From: Trifolium pratense
Taxonomy: Eukaryota; Streptophyta; Magnoliopsida; Fabales; Fabaceae
Length of the DNA: 64,000 nucleotides
Assembly (NCBI RefSeq): GCF_020283565.1
Contig: NC_060060.1
Span: 26,350,001-26,414,000 of the forward strand
Reading direction: 5' to 3'
Shown here piece by piece: positions 12,006-24,329 of the stretch. Below the pieces are notes generated by a model. The model was not told the origin of the DNA. It saw nothing but the letters and a program-made list of their open reading frames with translations, and ran no database searches. The position numbers and the translations under genes are program-made. The number at the start of each line of letters is the position of its first letter. Within the stretch, counting starts at the first letter, position 1.

Positions 12006-13034
12006 TGTAAAAAATAGAATCCAGACATTCTTTGTCCTAAGGATATGCCATTATCTTAAATACCATAAACCAAACTCCACTTTGTTATGTTTTTATTCAA
12101 TTATTTATTAGTATTACGAGATAAAGTGAGAATCCCAGAGGATTGAAATGAGGTTGAGATTGGTGATGCAATAGCTCCTTGTCGCGAGATCTTTGTTGGG
12201 TCAACAAGACAATCTCCAACTATTTTTTTTGGTACAAAGACAATCTCCAACTATAGTACGTACTCATGATATTATTAGGTAATATCATCGTAGCAATATT
12301 CATTTGAGTATCTAATAGATACTGGTTTTATAATAACTATTATTTCCTATTTTGTTTTTGTGGGTTCTATTTATAATGATGTATAGTTATTAGTGAGATG
12401 TATTATTTGTAGGGTCTATTTAGAACTTTTTAAGAGATGTGTGTTGGAGGGATTGAGTACTTATTAAGTACTATTATTAAAAAATTATAAATAAGTGATG
12501 TGTACACGTGGGGTATAATTAAATACTAAAAATGAGTATTTCCATTGTGGATGCTATTATCTCTCTCCCATTTAATCAATTTTCCTTTTATTTTCTTTGG
12601 TCATTTCTTATTACATACTACTTATATTGTTCTGTAATTAATTAATCATAGTTGAATTAGCTTTATTGATTCTCAATCACTTATTTTGTCTCCAAATAAA
12701 TCACATTCAACAGACAATTCCTCTAATAAACAAGCCAAAAGCAACTTACTTTTAAAAGCAAAAGCTGTTTCTCACATTATTATGAATTCTCTCAAACTAT
12801 TCTTTTTATTTTTACTATCATTGTTGTGTCATGAAGGAGAGGGTGTGTAATGTCCATTTCATTCCCGCTTTTATAGGAACTTTTATTATTATTTTCAACA
12901 AAATTTTGCTAACATAACATCAATTTTTTTCTACTTAGATTTTCCAAATTTTGCTAAAATCATCAATATTGTTTTTTATCAAAATTTTGCTAACATAACA
13001 CAAATTATTCTATCTTAACCTTTGTTTGTGAATT

Positions 13035-13035
<1 letters not shown>

Positions 13036-13078
<43 letters not shown>
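13036..13078. repeat. (GA)n microsatellite
   Basis: About 20 uninterrupted GA units. It is likely to be polymorphic in length between accessions. Confidence 0.95.
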
Positions 13079-13080
<2 letters not shown>

Positions 13081-13524
13081 TTTTGAAAAACAAAGAACAA
13101 ATGAGTGGAAAGAAAAAGGAAGTTTAGTAGAGGAGAATTTTGGTGGTTTTATTTTTGAGTTTATTTGAAATAACTTAGTCAAATAAATAAAGTTTATGTA
13201 TTATTATAAGTTTTTTAAGCTAGTTTATGAAAAAATAGCTTATAAAAATACAATTCTTGTTACTGAAAATTTATGAAATAATATAAAAAATTATTTATTT
13301 TCATAAACTTAATAATAAGCCATATTCAAATAGGTCCTTATTTGCACTAAAGAATTTCTCACTCTTACGACGTAGTAATTATTCATAACCATTTTTTTCT
13401 TTTTCGAATAAATTATTCATAATCAATTTGAATGAATGAATATAGTTTGGTTTTAATAAATAAATAAAAATTATCCACATGCCGACTGAATAATACAAAG
13501 TGTCCTTACATCAAAGTAATTATG

Positions 13525-13735
13525 GTCTCGTTTGGATTAGCTTACTTTTTAGCATATACAAACAGATTATGCAATATAAATTAAGTTTTATGTTATTTTA
13601 TAAGCCCACACACTAGTGAAAATTGTATTTTTATAAGCTATTTTATTATAAACTACTTTGACAAACTTATAATAATACATAACAATTGCATAAGTTGTTT
13701 GCATAAACTCAAAAATAAACTAATTCAAACGAGGC
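13525..13735. repeat. Inverted-repeat MITE, about 211 bp
   Basis: The left end GTCTCGTTTGGATTAG pairs with the right end CTAATTCAAACGAGGC (14 of 16 positions), and the interior is also largely self-complementary (TATAAGC motifs). No coding capacity. The target duplication is unclear. Confidence 0.6.
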
Positions 13736-15270
13736 TTATATATGGAGAATTAATATGGCTATTGGAAATTTGAAACTCTGAATAAAATAAAAGAAAGAAA
13801 TAAAACTAAAAGTAGATTCAAATATGATTTCACTGTCTCGACTTTCAAAAGAGGTTCACTTAATAAACTAGTCCCACACTCGTGCGATGTACGAGTGTTA
13901 TGCGGTATTTTATATTATAATGTTGAATTCACTTCTTTCAATCACTTGCCCAATAATATCTAAAAAAATTAAAATAGAGACATATTATTTAGATTAAAAT
14001 ATCAATCAATATATGAGATTTAAATTAAAACGAAAGCTAATAATCATTACCAACTATTTTTTTCTTCTTCGGTTGAATTCAAAATATCTTGAAATGGCAT
14101 AAAATCAAAATGGTTCAATGAAATGTGTGGAGCATCGATCTTGGTAATGTAGTAGTAAACATGCAATTCAACTTATACTTATGTGATGTAATTTTGTACT
14201 TATCACTTTCTCCAACCAATATATTTTCAACCTTATATGTTGATCCTTCTTCAATGATTTTTTTTATCTTTGACATCAAACACTTTCCCACAGTAGCAAG
14301 AATCTTATCACACTGGATGATCAAAGTAAAAAAAGGGGGAAAATCAATATAAAAAAAAAACATCAATAGAGATTTTGTGAAAATGTGAAAAGTATATTAA
14401 GATAGTTCATCACATTTTCATCAACAAACAACATATTCATAGATGTAACCTCAATTGGTTTGTATTTGTCTGTTACATTTCACACATGAACTATTCGAAC
14501 TTTCAACTTTAGATTTGCTTTTCCAGCTACTATAACGGACACATGAGTGTAGATAGGAGTCATGGTTTGAAAGAGTGATTTTTTTTTAACTAAGAACTAA
14601 ACTCAATAGAAATGTATGCATGGATAAAGAAGTAACTGTTATGCTATTTATATATAGTTATATAGATCTCTAGGACTCAGGAGTCAAGTAATAAGAGCAA
14701 CATAATAATGTCTTCAAGACTTCAATATCGTTTTGTAACCGAAGAATTTAAATAGGGTTGTAACAACCCGAGTCTAATTAATAATAATGGTGTTAGTTGA
14801 GGATATTTTATTTGAAGATAAAAATAGAATAACTTTCAAATGAATATAACTTACTACTCGTAAACTTTTTTAAATATGAAAATATAATTAAGGTTTCACA
14901 AAATGATGTTTAAAAGTTTTAGTAAGAAAATGATATTTTTATCTTAATATATTAGAATATGAAAGTTGGGATTAATTCTAATGATCATAAATATATTTAT
15001 AGAGTCTTTAAAAAATATCCATGAAGCAAAATAACTCTTCAAAAAGTCTTACAATAAAAAGTTATGTCCGTTGTTAAAATCAAAATGGTTAATGAGTGTA
15101 ATGGTAGTAAAATTGAAAGATAAAGATAAAGGAAATTGTATTGAATTTTCTGGAAAACAAATCCAACTCGAGTGAGTGGAACAATACAAAGATTTGAAAA
15201 TATAGAGTTTAGAGGGAGAGAGTAACAAACTTCACAATTCACATAACTAACACAATACCCCTATTACAGT

Positions 15271-16233
15271 CGGTGGCGGAGCCAGAAATGATATTAAGCC
15301 CGGGCATAATTTTAACCACAAATGCACAAATATTTATTGGTTTAAGGTTTTCGGATCGATCAGATGGGTTTAAACTAATAATATATATATTATTTATATA
15401 CTTAAATTATAATAAAAGTAATTAATTTTAAGAATTTCATCTAAATATTTGATTCATAATAATTATATAAGTAGAAGTCATAAATTCTCCACAATCCTAC
15501 ATATAAAAGAAAGTAGAATTACAACATATTTAACATATTTGAGATTAACACAAAAGAATAATATTTTTTTGGTATTTTGGGTTATACTTAAGCATGAGGT
15601 AAAAAATTAAAATCAAATAAAAACAATAATAATATATTTGTTTACTATTTTTACCATATATAAAAAGGGAAACAAAATTGATATTTTTAGTATTTTTTAT
15701 AAAGATTTTTTTGTGATTTTTAGATATGTTTAATAAAGAAAATAACATAAAATTAACTTAAATGAAATAAAGGGTAATTTTGATAATATATATGTAAACA
15801 AATAAAGAAAACAAAACCAAAATAAACATAAAGTTTTGAAAAATGATAGAAAGTTGAGAGTTGAACACAGGCACCCTATGGGACCAATTCATCTCTCAGC
15901 CACTGAGCTAGTGCACACGCTTGTGTCTAAATGAGGCTTCATTAATATATATAAATATATATTAAAACAACCCTTTAATCTACTGTTCATCATCTTCAAC
16001 TTCCAAAACAACCAAAATCATAAATCGAATTTTTCAATTCTAGCACCAAATTGGACAAGTAAATATACCATTTTGCTCAGAATTTCATGAGGATTATGAA
16101 TATACACTTAAATTTTATTAATTCTTACTCAAACATTCGAATTTTCAGATCAAAGTAACAACCCTAAAAAAAAAAAATTAGGTGCTGAGCCCGGGCACGT
16201 GCCAGGGCATGCCGGGTGGTGGATCCTCCCCTG
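15271..16233. mobile_element. Non-autonomous hAT-like element with exact 8-bp target duplication
   Basis: The element is flanked by ATTACAGT at 15263-15270 and again at 16234-16241. Its ends are imperfect inverted repeats: CGGTGGCGGAGCC at the left, CAGGGGAGGATCC when the right end is read in reverse. The CCCGGGCA motif recurs near both ends. Length 963 bp and no transposase reading frame, so it would need enzymes from elsewhere. A GAACCACAG/CACTGAGCTAG-like tRNA-resembling stretch near 15865-15915 lies inside it. Confidence 0.8.
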
Positions 16234-16293
16234 ATTACAGTATTAATAGTAACTAATTTCTTCACATAGTCTCATTTCTTTGACTGAAGTTGA

Positions 16294-16701
16294 CTAACTC
16301 TTATTTGGGTCTATCCAATTTGGTGGGTTCATTACAATACATTCCCCTTTAAAACCAACATTGTCCTCAAGATTGTAGAAATTGCACTTAGCACAAATTT
16401 TACCCGGGTCCCATTGCTTGAACTGTGAGAACCTAGTTGATCCATACATATCCAAATGTTGGTCGGGATCCCATTGTTTGAAGTGAGCACAAGAAATTAA
16501 AAACTGATCACAAATGATCCAAATGGATGTCTTCCCCACCTCACTAAGAAAGTTGATGTTTATGCAAATATCATTGAGATCAACATCCTTTCTAACTTGG
16601 TCCACATGAGCAAACACACAATAAAAAGAACAAGGAACTTGTCCAAGCTTCAAAGAAAGAGTGGCATGTATCCTCATAAATAGAAGAAAATATAATAGCA
16701 A
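16294..16701 (-). pseudogene. Unassigned coding-like remnant, possibly retrotransposon-derived
   Basis: A 135-codon minus-strand frame is open here and extends upstream without a convincing start. Its C-terminal part (NLEDNVGFKGECIV) resembles the LEDKV-F-GG motif that ends many Ty3/gypsy polyproteins, but the rest does not, so the assignment is weak. A second coding-like minus frame at 17579-17827 lies on the far side of an hAT-like insertion. The two could once have belonged together. Confidence 0.3.
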
Positions 16702-16962
16702 TAAACTTCGCCTTGGCCTTGGATCGTCAATATCAATACCCGTAATAAAGAAAACACCACAAGCATTATCCCAAGCATAAACATTTTTTAATTGACCCTG
16801 TGCAAGTTGAATTTTAACTTTAAGGATAATGTTAACTTGTGCCCTTAAGGCACAGGAAACAAAAATAGAAATTATTAAATGTTAATTTGTGCATTTTGAC
16901 TTTTGAAGCATTAAATTTCTTGTTTCATTAAATATTGAATTTCTATTTTGGTATATCTTAAC

Positions 16963-17557
16963 TAGGGGTGTATGTAGGCCGGATTGGGTTGGGTTTGACC
17001 AAAACCAAAATCCGAACCACATAGGATACTTCGAATTGGGTCGAGGAAAATAACCACCCGTTATAACATTGGGCCGGGTTGTGTAAACCCACTAATTTAC
17101 TGGTTAGATAGTTTGCTACCCAAATAATTTTTTTTGTTTTTTTTAATATCAAATAACTAAATGATGAATTATAATATATGTTCATGAAAATTATTCAAGT
17201 TTTTCTTTTTATTTTTTAAATAGTGGGATAAATTATCATATTTGTTTATAAAAATTATTCAATCTTTCTATTTTCTTAAAAAATAGTATAACTTATTTTC
17301 AATATAAAAAATATTTAATGATCAAATGGAAAAATCTTTAGTATTTTCATAAAAAATATTTCAAAAAACATAGCACTAGTGCGTAAGTGGGTTTTTTTGG
17401 TTGGGTCCGGTTTTACCTGTAACCCAACTTTTTTTATGGGTTTTTCATTTTTGAAATCCATACCCACCCACTTGCCCGACCCAACCCACTTTTTTGGGTT
17501 TGATTGGGTGGGTTTGACCGGGTCGACCGGATTTGCCCAACCCATGTACACCTCTTA
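16963..17557. mobile_element. hAT-like element, TAGGGGTGTA-type ends
   Basis: The left end TAGGGGTGTATG and the right end CATGTACACCTCTTA are imperfect inverted repeats. The subterminal stretches are rich in GGGTTGGGTTTGACC in both orientations. There is no transposase. The target duplication is ambiguous: TCTTAAC occurs directly left of the element and again overlapping its right end. Small open frames inside are motif by-products. Confidence 0.6.
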
Positions 17558-18213
17558 ACATGTAACAAGACCCTAACTTTAATTTGTCACCATGTACCTT
17601 TTCACCATTTCACAATCTTGTTCAAGTCGGTAGTAAGCAGATTCAGAAGTCAAAATTGATCTCAATCTTGCAATAATGACATAAAAGTGATCCTTAGATA
17701 AGATGCAACTAGATTTAAGATTATGGCACATTATAAGGGGTTTCTCATCAATAACAGCATGAATCTTGCACAAATTAATTGTTGGATCAATTAGTCCCCA
17801 TAGTCTAACTTCACACATGACAAACATATTGGAAATATCATGGCAAGTAACTACTGCAACATGCTTTCTGATTTGGAGGGGAGAGGAGGGAAGCTCATTA
17901 TCATTCTATTAAATTGTCATAATTATCCTTGTTATTTTCCTTAATTCCAACATTAAGTACAATTTTCATTGAAAATAACAACATTTTCTAAATGAATATT
18001 GAAAATTATAAGATAAATAATCCAAATAAAAAATTCCCATAACATGCACTTTATTTCATCGCAAAGTTCAAATGAAAACAACAATGAAGGTGTACTATAA
18101 ACCTTCCACACATAAACGGAAACACAAAATAAAAGACAGGAAACGAAAACAATGAGTTCAACCTTAAAAAGGCAAACACTTATTTAATAGAAACAGAACA
18201 TAAAGACACAAAG
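17558..18213. other. Region 3' of the decarboxylase gene
   Basis: The part next to 18214 (from about 18040) is the probable 3' UTR of the SAM decarboxylase gene on the minus strand. The remainder includes the unassigned coding-like frame at 17579-17827 and no recognised feature. Confidence 0.45.
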
Positions 18214-19296
18214 CTACTCTTCTTCATCTTCATCTTTCCAGCACTTGAGTGTTGATCTAGGCGAGCCACAGTCAGAATTCCCACCGTCGGATGTCTTGAC
18301 AAATTTCTGGTAGACAACAGAACCACCCATTCCAAGCCCTTCGTGGCTACTCTCTTCACGACAGTATCCCTTAACATCCAGCATACAGACCTCCTCAAAT
18401 GACTTGCTTGCATTGTCGACATGAACAGCTACAGAAAACTCAGTTGGTTGGAAACAAGCCAGCACCCTCACCATCAATTCATTCAGATTCATATTCTTCA
18501 AATCATATCCAGCAGTCTCAAAGCTTGCATAACTGAAACCGTGTTCTGGAGTAATATGAATGGTAGAAACAGCAGCACCCTCAACAGAGTTCATTGAATA
18601 ACCACAAGGTTCAAAATCAAAGTCGCATATCTCAGAATTTGGAAGAATTTTCCTAATGCCAGAATTGTCGGTCATTTGGGCTGCTGAATCTGATTGATTT
18701 TTGAAGAAAACTGATGCTTTCTCTCTGTCTAAGCCGGTCATGCACATCTCGAGTGTGTAGACAGAGTCAGTTGGGCAGACGGAATCTGCAGAGGCAGAGT
18801 ACACATGCCAGTTCTGGGCTTCATCGGATCCACCCATGATATAAGCCTTGCTGCCTGTTCCAAGCTTACCAAAGTAGCCATCAAGGACAGCCACTTCTTC
18901 GGAAAAGTGGCGGTGAGGGTAAGACTGGGCACCAGGGAAAATGAAACTGCCTCGGGTGTACCTCACAGATCTAACCTTAAGGGAAATGGACTCGGCCAAT
19001 TTCAGTATGGGTGGGATTGAAAGCAGTAACTTGGTAGTGCCACAGGTTTTGATTATGATCTTGTAGGCATAAACAAAAAGGCTGGACTCAGATAGAACAT
19101 AAGAATCAACATCGTCATTCGCTAGGGAAGAAACAATGGTGCACTCAGCTGGTGCAAGAATCTCATCCAATTGGGATCTTGTGAGAGATCTTAAACCCCT
19201 CCCGTGAGGGTCAGAAAATAGTCCTGGGTCGGAAAAGGATATTTCCAACCTCTTTTCAAATCCTTCGAAACCAATCGCAGAAACTGCCATGGCCAT
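18214..19296 (-). CDS. SAMDC: S-adenosylmethionine decarboxylase proenzyme
   Basis: This enzyme decarboxylates S-adenosylmethionine to supply aminopropyl groups for spermidine and spermine synthesis, and it acts in the cytosol. The product is 360 aa, the usual plant length, and the reading frame has no introns, as is typical of plant genes. The self-cleavage site [11 protein letters not shown] lies at residues 67-76; E70-S71 is cut and S71 becomes the pyruvoyl cofactor. C85 in KTCGTTKLL is the conserved catalytic cysteine. The serine of EPCGYSMN and the histidine of STIHITPE, both used in processing, are present, as is the plant stretch [11 protein letters not shown]. The first ATG (19296) is followed at once by a second in frame. 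Translation should be limited by the two upstream ORFs in the leader. All key residues are intact. Confidence 0.97.
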   Translation of the reverse strand: MAMAVSAIGFEGFEKRLEISFSDPGLFSDPHGRGLRSLTRSQLDEILAPAECTIVSSLANDDVDSYVLSESSLFVYAYKIIIKTCGTTKLLLSIPPILKLAESISLKVRSVRYTRGSFIFPGAQSYPHRHFSEEVAVLDGYFGKLGTGSKAYIMGGSDEAQNWHVYSASADSVCPTDSVYTLEMCMTGLDREKASVFFKNQSDSAAQMTDNSGIRKILPNSEICDFDFEPCGYSMNSVEGAAVSTIHITPEHGFSYASFETAGYDLKNMNLNELMVRVLACFQPTEFSVAVHVDNASKSFEEVCMLDVKGYCREESSHEGLGMGGSVVYQKFVKTSDGGNSDCGSPRSTLKCWKDEDEEE

Positions 19297-19471
19297 AGTT
19301 CAAACAGGAAAAAAGGCAAAAGAAACAAAGAGAAAAACAAAGAGTACAATCGCAAAGAGAGGGTTTGGAAAGATGTTTTTTGAAGGAGAGCAGTGAATAA
19401 ACCTAAACGAAAACAAAAAAAACTAATAATAAACTGCTTGCATGCAAGGGAACGAGGATCAGTAGAGAATA

Positions 19472-19741
19472 TCAGGATGGCTTGCGAGCGCACTGCAAAA
19501 GAATTATAACAAAGACAATTATTAACAATCAAAATTACAGAATCCAATACAACAATATACATTATTAACATTATTCAAATGAAAGAAAACTTACGTTTGA
19601 GTAAGCAGCTGATCTGAATTTCTTGATTCCACCGTTTGGACGAATGTCTTCAATGCTGTATCCGAGGGGGGCTTCGTAGAATAATGATGATGAAGATTTA
19701 CTACTACTACTGGACTTCTTTTTACCTCCTTTAGACTCCAT
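19472..19741 (-). CDS. Conserved small upstream ORF of SAM decarboxylase (55 aa)
   Basis: This is the sequence-conserved regulatory peptide that represses translation of the decarboxylase when polyamines are high. It is built from two segments, 19741-19595 (49 codons) and 19492-19472 (six codons and stop), joined across an intron with GTAAGT donor and TTTTGCAG acceptor. The peptide starts MESKGGKKKSSSS, has the invariant core LFYEAPLGYSIEDIRPNGG, and ends YSN-CARKPS. Its serine run is lengthened here and interrupted by a lysine. The intron at this point is also typical of plant decarboxylase leaders. Its start overlaps the stop of the tiny uORF by one base. Not a shadow frame: the peptide itself is what is conserved. 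Confidence 0.93.
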
Positions 19742-19749
19742 TAGCTCAT
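19741..19749 (-). promoter_or_regulatory. Tiny upstream ORF of SAM decarboxylase (Met-Ser-stop)
   Basis: The minus strand reads ATGAGCTAATGG. The two-codon ORF ends in TAA, whose last A is the first base of the ATG of the small uORF. This one-base overlap is the known plant arrangement that sets how often ribosomes initiate at the small uORF according to polyamine level. Confidence 0.9.
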
Positions 19750-19754
19750 TCACG

Positions 19755-20805
19755 CTGTTAGCAACAATATAATCAAAATAGAGATTAGAACAATAGTATG
19801 TAAAATCACCACAATACATAGAAACAATGAGATAGAAGATGGCATATAAAAACCACAACAAAATTGCACAAAACACCAATCCAGGGTTTCAACTTTCACT
19901 CTTAAAACCAAGCAAAATAAAATTATAAAAAAAATTGTTTTTTTTACTAATATAAAGTAATTTTTTAAAAATGGATATAGATGAAACCTTTTAAAATAAA
20001 GACCATTCAAGAAAAATCAATGAAAAAAATAAATAATCAAACTTTCAAATCAATAATGAAAAGTGTGAGTACATAAAGTGGTGATAAAGATTTAAGGGTG
20101 GAAGGAAACAAATCCCAACAAACAATACAATGGTAGGTCCCAACTAATCAAATTGGATATGGACATAACAATCAAAATCAAATACAGATCCATGCACATG
20201 AAATTGAGTACATCAAGTACCCACCAACAAACATAAAATTCTAATTGACAAATCAACATATATACTACTAATAATCACAAAATTCAATAAATCGATTTAA
20301 ATCAATAAATATTAAAAATCAATCCTTGTTCAATAAAACAAACCATATAAATGAAATTGAGTATATCAAGTACCCATCAACAAACATAAAATTCTAATTG
20401 ACAAATCAACATATATAATACTCATAATCACAAAATTCAATAAATCGATTTAAATCAATAAATATTAAAAATCAATCCTTGTTCAATAAAACAAACCATA
20501 TAAATGAAATTGAGTATATCAAGTACCCATCAACAAACATAAAATTCTAATTGACAAATCAACATATATAATACTAATAATCACAAAATTCAATAAACCG
20601 ATTTAAATCAAAAAATCAATAAATATTAAAAATCAATCCTTGTTCAATAAAACAAACGATATAAATCATAAAATAAAATAAAAAAATAAAATAAACAAAT
20701 ATCATCAGATCCAAGTAAACAAATAAAAATTAAATTCAATGCTTTATAAAAGAAGAAGAACAACGTAAAATCTGTGAGAAAAAAAAAGAGAAGAAGAACA
20801 TGTAC
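19755..20805 (-). other. Leader intron of SAM decarboxylase
   Basis: The donor CAG|GTACAT is at 20805 and the acceptor GCTAACAG ends at 19755 on the minus strand, just before the tiny uORF. Upstream leader exons are probably 20880-20806 and about 21120-20998 (donor CCTATC|GTAAGG, acceptor TTTTTGTAG). The intron contains the three 153-bp tandem units. Boundaries are inferred from consensus only. Confidence 0.6.
20199..20660. repeat. Three tandem copies of a 153-bp unit
   Basis: The phrase AAATTGAGTA-(C/T)ATCAAGTACCC begins at 20201, 20354 and 20507, a period of exactly 153 bases. Copies two and three are nearly identical, while the first and the end of the third have drifted. The array sits in the leader intron of the SAM decarboxylase gene. 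Confidence 0.9.
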
Positions 20806-21145
20806 CTGTTTTGATAAGATCAAATTAAAATGCCGCAGCTTTCAATGCCTTAAACCCACCGAGATAAAATCGAACAAAATCTACAAAAATCGAAATCAAA
20901 ATAAAAAAATCAGAAACAGTAAAACGTAAAGAAATGAAAGGAATTGGAAAGATAATAGAGGTTGGAATTATTGGAAAGGAATGATGAAAATCCTTACGAT
21001 AGGAATGGGTGGGAAGTGGGAAGAGAAAGCGCGGAGAAAACGAGGATGAACGAAACCCTAGAAAAGGAGGATCTGAAATAAGATAGGATCGAAATGAGAG
21101 GGCTGCGCTGCGTTGAATGTGTAAAAGAATTGTGAGGTGAGTGTG

Positions 21146-21153
21146 TATTTATA
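21146..21153 (-). promoter_or_regulatory. TATA box of SAM decarboxylase
   Basis: TATAAATA on the minus strand, in a GC-richer context than its surroundings. It places transcription start near 21120, which fits the proposed first leader exon ending at 20998. Confidence 0.7.
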
Positions 21154-21741
21154 GGGTTAGATTGTGGGGCGAGGGTTTGTTTGTTTAACAGCCGTCCGTG
21201 ACCGTGAAAAGCGTCTGAGTTGTTCCAATTCAAATTACCGTCTTGTCCTTACTACTTTTCCTAGACGTTTCATCATATCATATCATATCATATTCTACTC
21301 ATTTATGACCTATTATTATTATTATATGACCTTTTATGATTATTATTTGAAAAAAAAATATGCACTTACATTGCTAACCAATATCAATCATGTTTTCTGC
21401 CACATTATTCCACTAAACTTCATTTTCTTAATATGATGTGGAAGAATGTTTTATTCTTATTCGTTGTGTATACTGATGGTGCATAATCTTTAAACTCTTA
21501 TTATTATTAAGGTCATGTTAAACAGTGTTTCGGGGACACTTGTTAAGCATACCAAAATAGGAAATAAAAGATAAAATTAATGTTGGGAAGATAACTTTTT
21601 ACACTTTTAAGTTATTAAATGCACAAATTTTTAGTCTAAATTTTTAGTCAAATACATTAACTTTTTTTTGATCAACTTTTCATTATATTTTGGGACGGAA
21701 TTGTATTCTTTCTCCAATTTTACCCTCATTTCATCTATTAA

Positions 21742-21893
21742 TACTCTCTCCGGTCCTATGTATGAGAAAAAATTTGTTTTTTTACATTCATTATAGAATT
21801 GATGTATCTATACCATATTATAGTCTAGATGCGTAAATTTCTACAATGAATGTAGAAAGTAAATTTTTCTCATACATAGAACCAGAGCGAGTA
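21742..21893. mobile_element. Stowaway-like MITE
   Basis: TA-bounded hairpin of about 152 bp. The left arm ACTCTCTCCGGTCCTATGTA and the right arm TACATAGAACCAGAGCGAGT are nearly complementary, and the pairing continues inward (ATGAGAAAAA...). The ends resemble the CTCCCTCCGT ends of Tc1/mariner-derived Stowaway elements. Confidence 0.8.
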
Positions 21894-22299
21894 TTTATAT
21901 TCTTTTTTCAAATAATTTTAGCATATGCATTATTTCTCTCTCATCAAATTTTATAGAAAATGGTCCAACTTATAAAAAATACACAGTAAATCACTTATAA
22001 AAAATTTAAAATGGTCCAACTTAATATTGTTCTATTATATCCTCTTTTTTGTTCCATGATTTCAGGTTGGGTTATATGGTTCATGTGCTTTTTCAAAAAA
22101 TTGATTCTTATTCATTCATCCTCCACTAATGTGTACCTTTTGATTTGTGCGGCTAATAGACAGATCAGGTTCATAAAGTAAACCTGCCTGAATGATTTTG
22201 TCATTATCACATAGAAAATTAAGTATTATTCTTTTTAAGTTTATATTTAAATTTCTTCTTTTTCAGCAAAATAATGTGATACAAGTAGTAGATACATAG

Positions 22300-22450
22300 T
22301 CCCTTTAACAATTTTGGTATGGGTTCGATACTTGGCCAGTGGGTGTGTAAAAATATTTGTTCGGAGAGGTCAACCCCTTAAATGAATCTTAGTTAACTCG
22401 AGGGGATTAATATCTGCAGTTACGCACGCAGAATACATTTGGTTTACCAA
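22300..22450 (+). mobile_element. SINE, 5'-truncated
   Basis: A B-box-like GGGTTCGATAC is followed by a tail TTTGGTTTACCAAAAAAAA that is typical of a plant SINE 3' end. The A-box is not clear. The next SINE copy begins at once in the opposite orientation. Confidence 0.55.
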
Positions 22451-22454
22451 AAAA

Positions 22455-22595
22455 AACAACTTCCTTTTCTATGTCGATAGACCAAATACCAAAACTATTA
22501 TAAACTCACACACATAAGTGAGGAAATCGGGGTTCAAACCCGGTCATAACATTCGACCTAACAATTTTGATATATTTATCGGTTGAGCTAGAATT
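22455..22595 (-). mobile_element. tRNA-derived SINE
   Basis: On the minus strand it has A-box TCTAGCTCAACCG and B-box GGGTTTGAACCCC, then a CTCACTTATGTGTGTGAG stretch and an end related to the copy at 37883-38024. Same family by inspection. Confidence 0.65.
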
Positions 22596-24329
22596 TATTG
22601 AATATTTAAACTTTTTATAGTTCTTATTATAAAAAATATTACTTTTTGGTTCATTAATTAATTCATGTATTTATTTTATACTATACTAGTGAGTCATGCA
22701 GACGCGAAATATGTCTTATGTTATGATGAATTTGTTAATAAATTTTTTTGTTGCTAATGTCCAAAAAAAAAAAAATATATGTCATATATTATGGTCAGTT
22801 TGTTAATATAAGACTTTTGCTGCTAGAGAATACATGAGTTTTGGTGTAAACTTTTCATAATACCAACAATACCCTTGATTTTGTTAGTAGCAACAAAAAT
22901 ATTTTATTAACAAACTTACCAAACTCTCATCCAACATTACGATTTGAGATATCGGACATGTTTTAAGAAAGCTCACAGATTTAATGACAGCTAATAATTT
23001 TTCTCTCTCCTGAGTGAACTAACCACTAATATTTGTCTATAAAAAATGTGGTCACTAATTTTATTTTATATTCGGTCAACTCTCCTCCTTATTTTCTCTT
23101 TGACTATCTTTAGATGAGATTATGTAATTTTTTCTAATAGTAGTATAGATAGATACAGAATAGACATAGATAATATCTCATTTGTCAAAAAAATTCTCAA
23201 AAGTTTAGTTGATTTATACAATGGTCAAAAAAATTAATTTATACATTAATTATTCTGAATTACAGTAATTTAGTTATAGTAAGCCCTACCTAAATCATTG
23301 TAAAAATATTATCATTACCCACCACTTAAAAATCAAAAGTAAAATAAATAAATAAAAAAGAAGTGAATGGAAAAATATCTTAAAATTTATAACTATTAAT
23401 TAATTAATTTAAAAAGCTTAAAATTATTTAAGCTGATCATCATGTATATTAAAAAAAAAATACATTTTTTCTTATTTTGTTAATGTTTCAAAAAATGGAG
23501 AAATAAATAAAAGTAGAATGTTTGTTTAATATTATACAATAGTATTGTAACCAGAAAAAATATTATACAACAATGTACATTTTATTTTAATAAAACTAAA
23601 AATGAGAAAAACATAAAGTAAAAAGAAAATTGAATGGAAAAATATTTTAATTTCTATAACAATTAATTAGGTAATTTGGAAAAACAATAACTACGTTAAT
23701 CTGGTATCCAACCGAAGAACCGACTAATTCGAGTAGATCAATCTTACCGTCCACTTGTGAAGATCCCATTTAAAGTCAAAGTATGTTTTTGCTCATCTTA
23801 TCTTGTACTATATTAATAAAATAACATTCATTTTGTCTTATTTAATTGATTAATAAAATAACATTCATTTCGTCTTATTTAATTAATGTTGATGATATAA
23901 AAAAAATAAAAGTAGAATTTATATATTTTATTTTGTCTTTTAAATGATCATCTAATTTGGTAGAATAGTTTCCACTTTTGCAATCAAAATGTAAAACACG
24001 ATTAGACCATTCGATGGACACGTTTTAATTATAGGTGATTATAAGGAACATGTGGACCATCTGGCACTACCGTCCTGCCATCAAACAACACGTGCCACAA
24101 TCACATATGTAGAAGAATATTCTAGGTCTTTACAACCCTAATTATTTCCTTATATAAGGATTGTCAAATGGCTACTTCAAGTATGCAATATCTAACCCTT
24201 AGTACCTCCCACTCTGTGGCGCTTACTGACTTGATTGTCGACGTATGCGTAAGTATCACCCCCTTCTTCAATATGGAGTTCAACCACCAACAACAACCAG
24301 CTATATAATCAACCAATTAAAGATTGATC

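Larger units (their letters stand above)
12006..15270. other. Gene-free intergenic stretch with microsatellite and MITE
   Basis: This is AT-rich with no supported gene. It contains a (GA)n microsatellite (about 13036-13078) and a small inverted-repeat element (13525-13735). Short open frames around 14115-14366 are present on both strands at once and show no recognisable protein features. Confidence 0.5.
21154..24329. other. Repeat-rich intergenic region
   Basis: No gene is supported. The stretch holds a Stowaway-like hairpin (21742-21893), a pair of facing SINE copies (about 22300-22595) and much AT-rich sequence of no recognised type. Bases 21510-21550 share motifs with the inverted-repeat element at 29243-29412. 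Confidence 0.5.

Noticed and set aside
11436..12111. Gly/Leu-rich and Thr/Gln-rich open frames
   Set aside because: They are produced by the GGGTTT-type subterminal motifs of an hAT-like element and occur on both strands.
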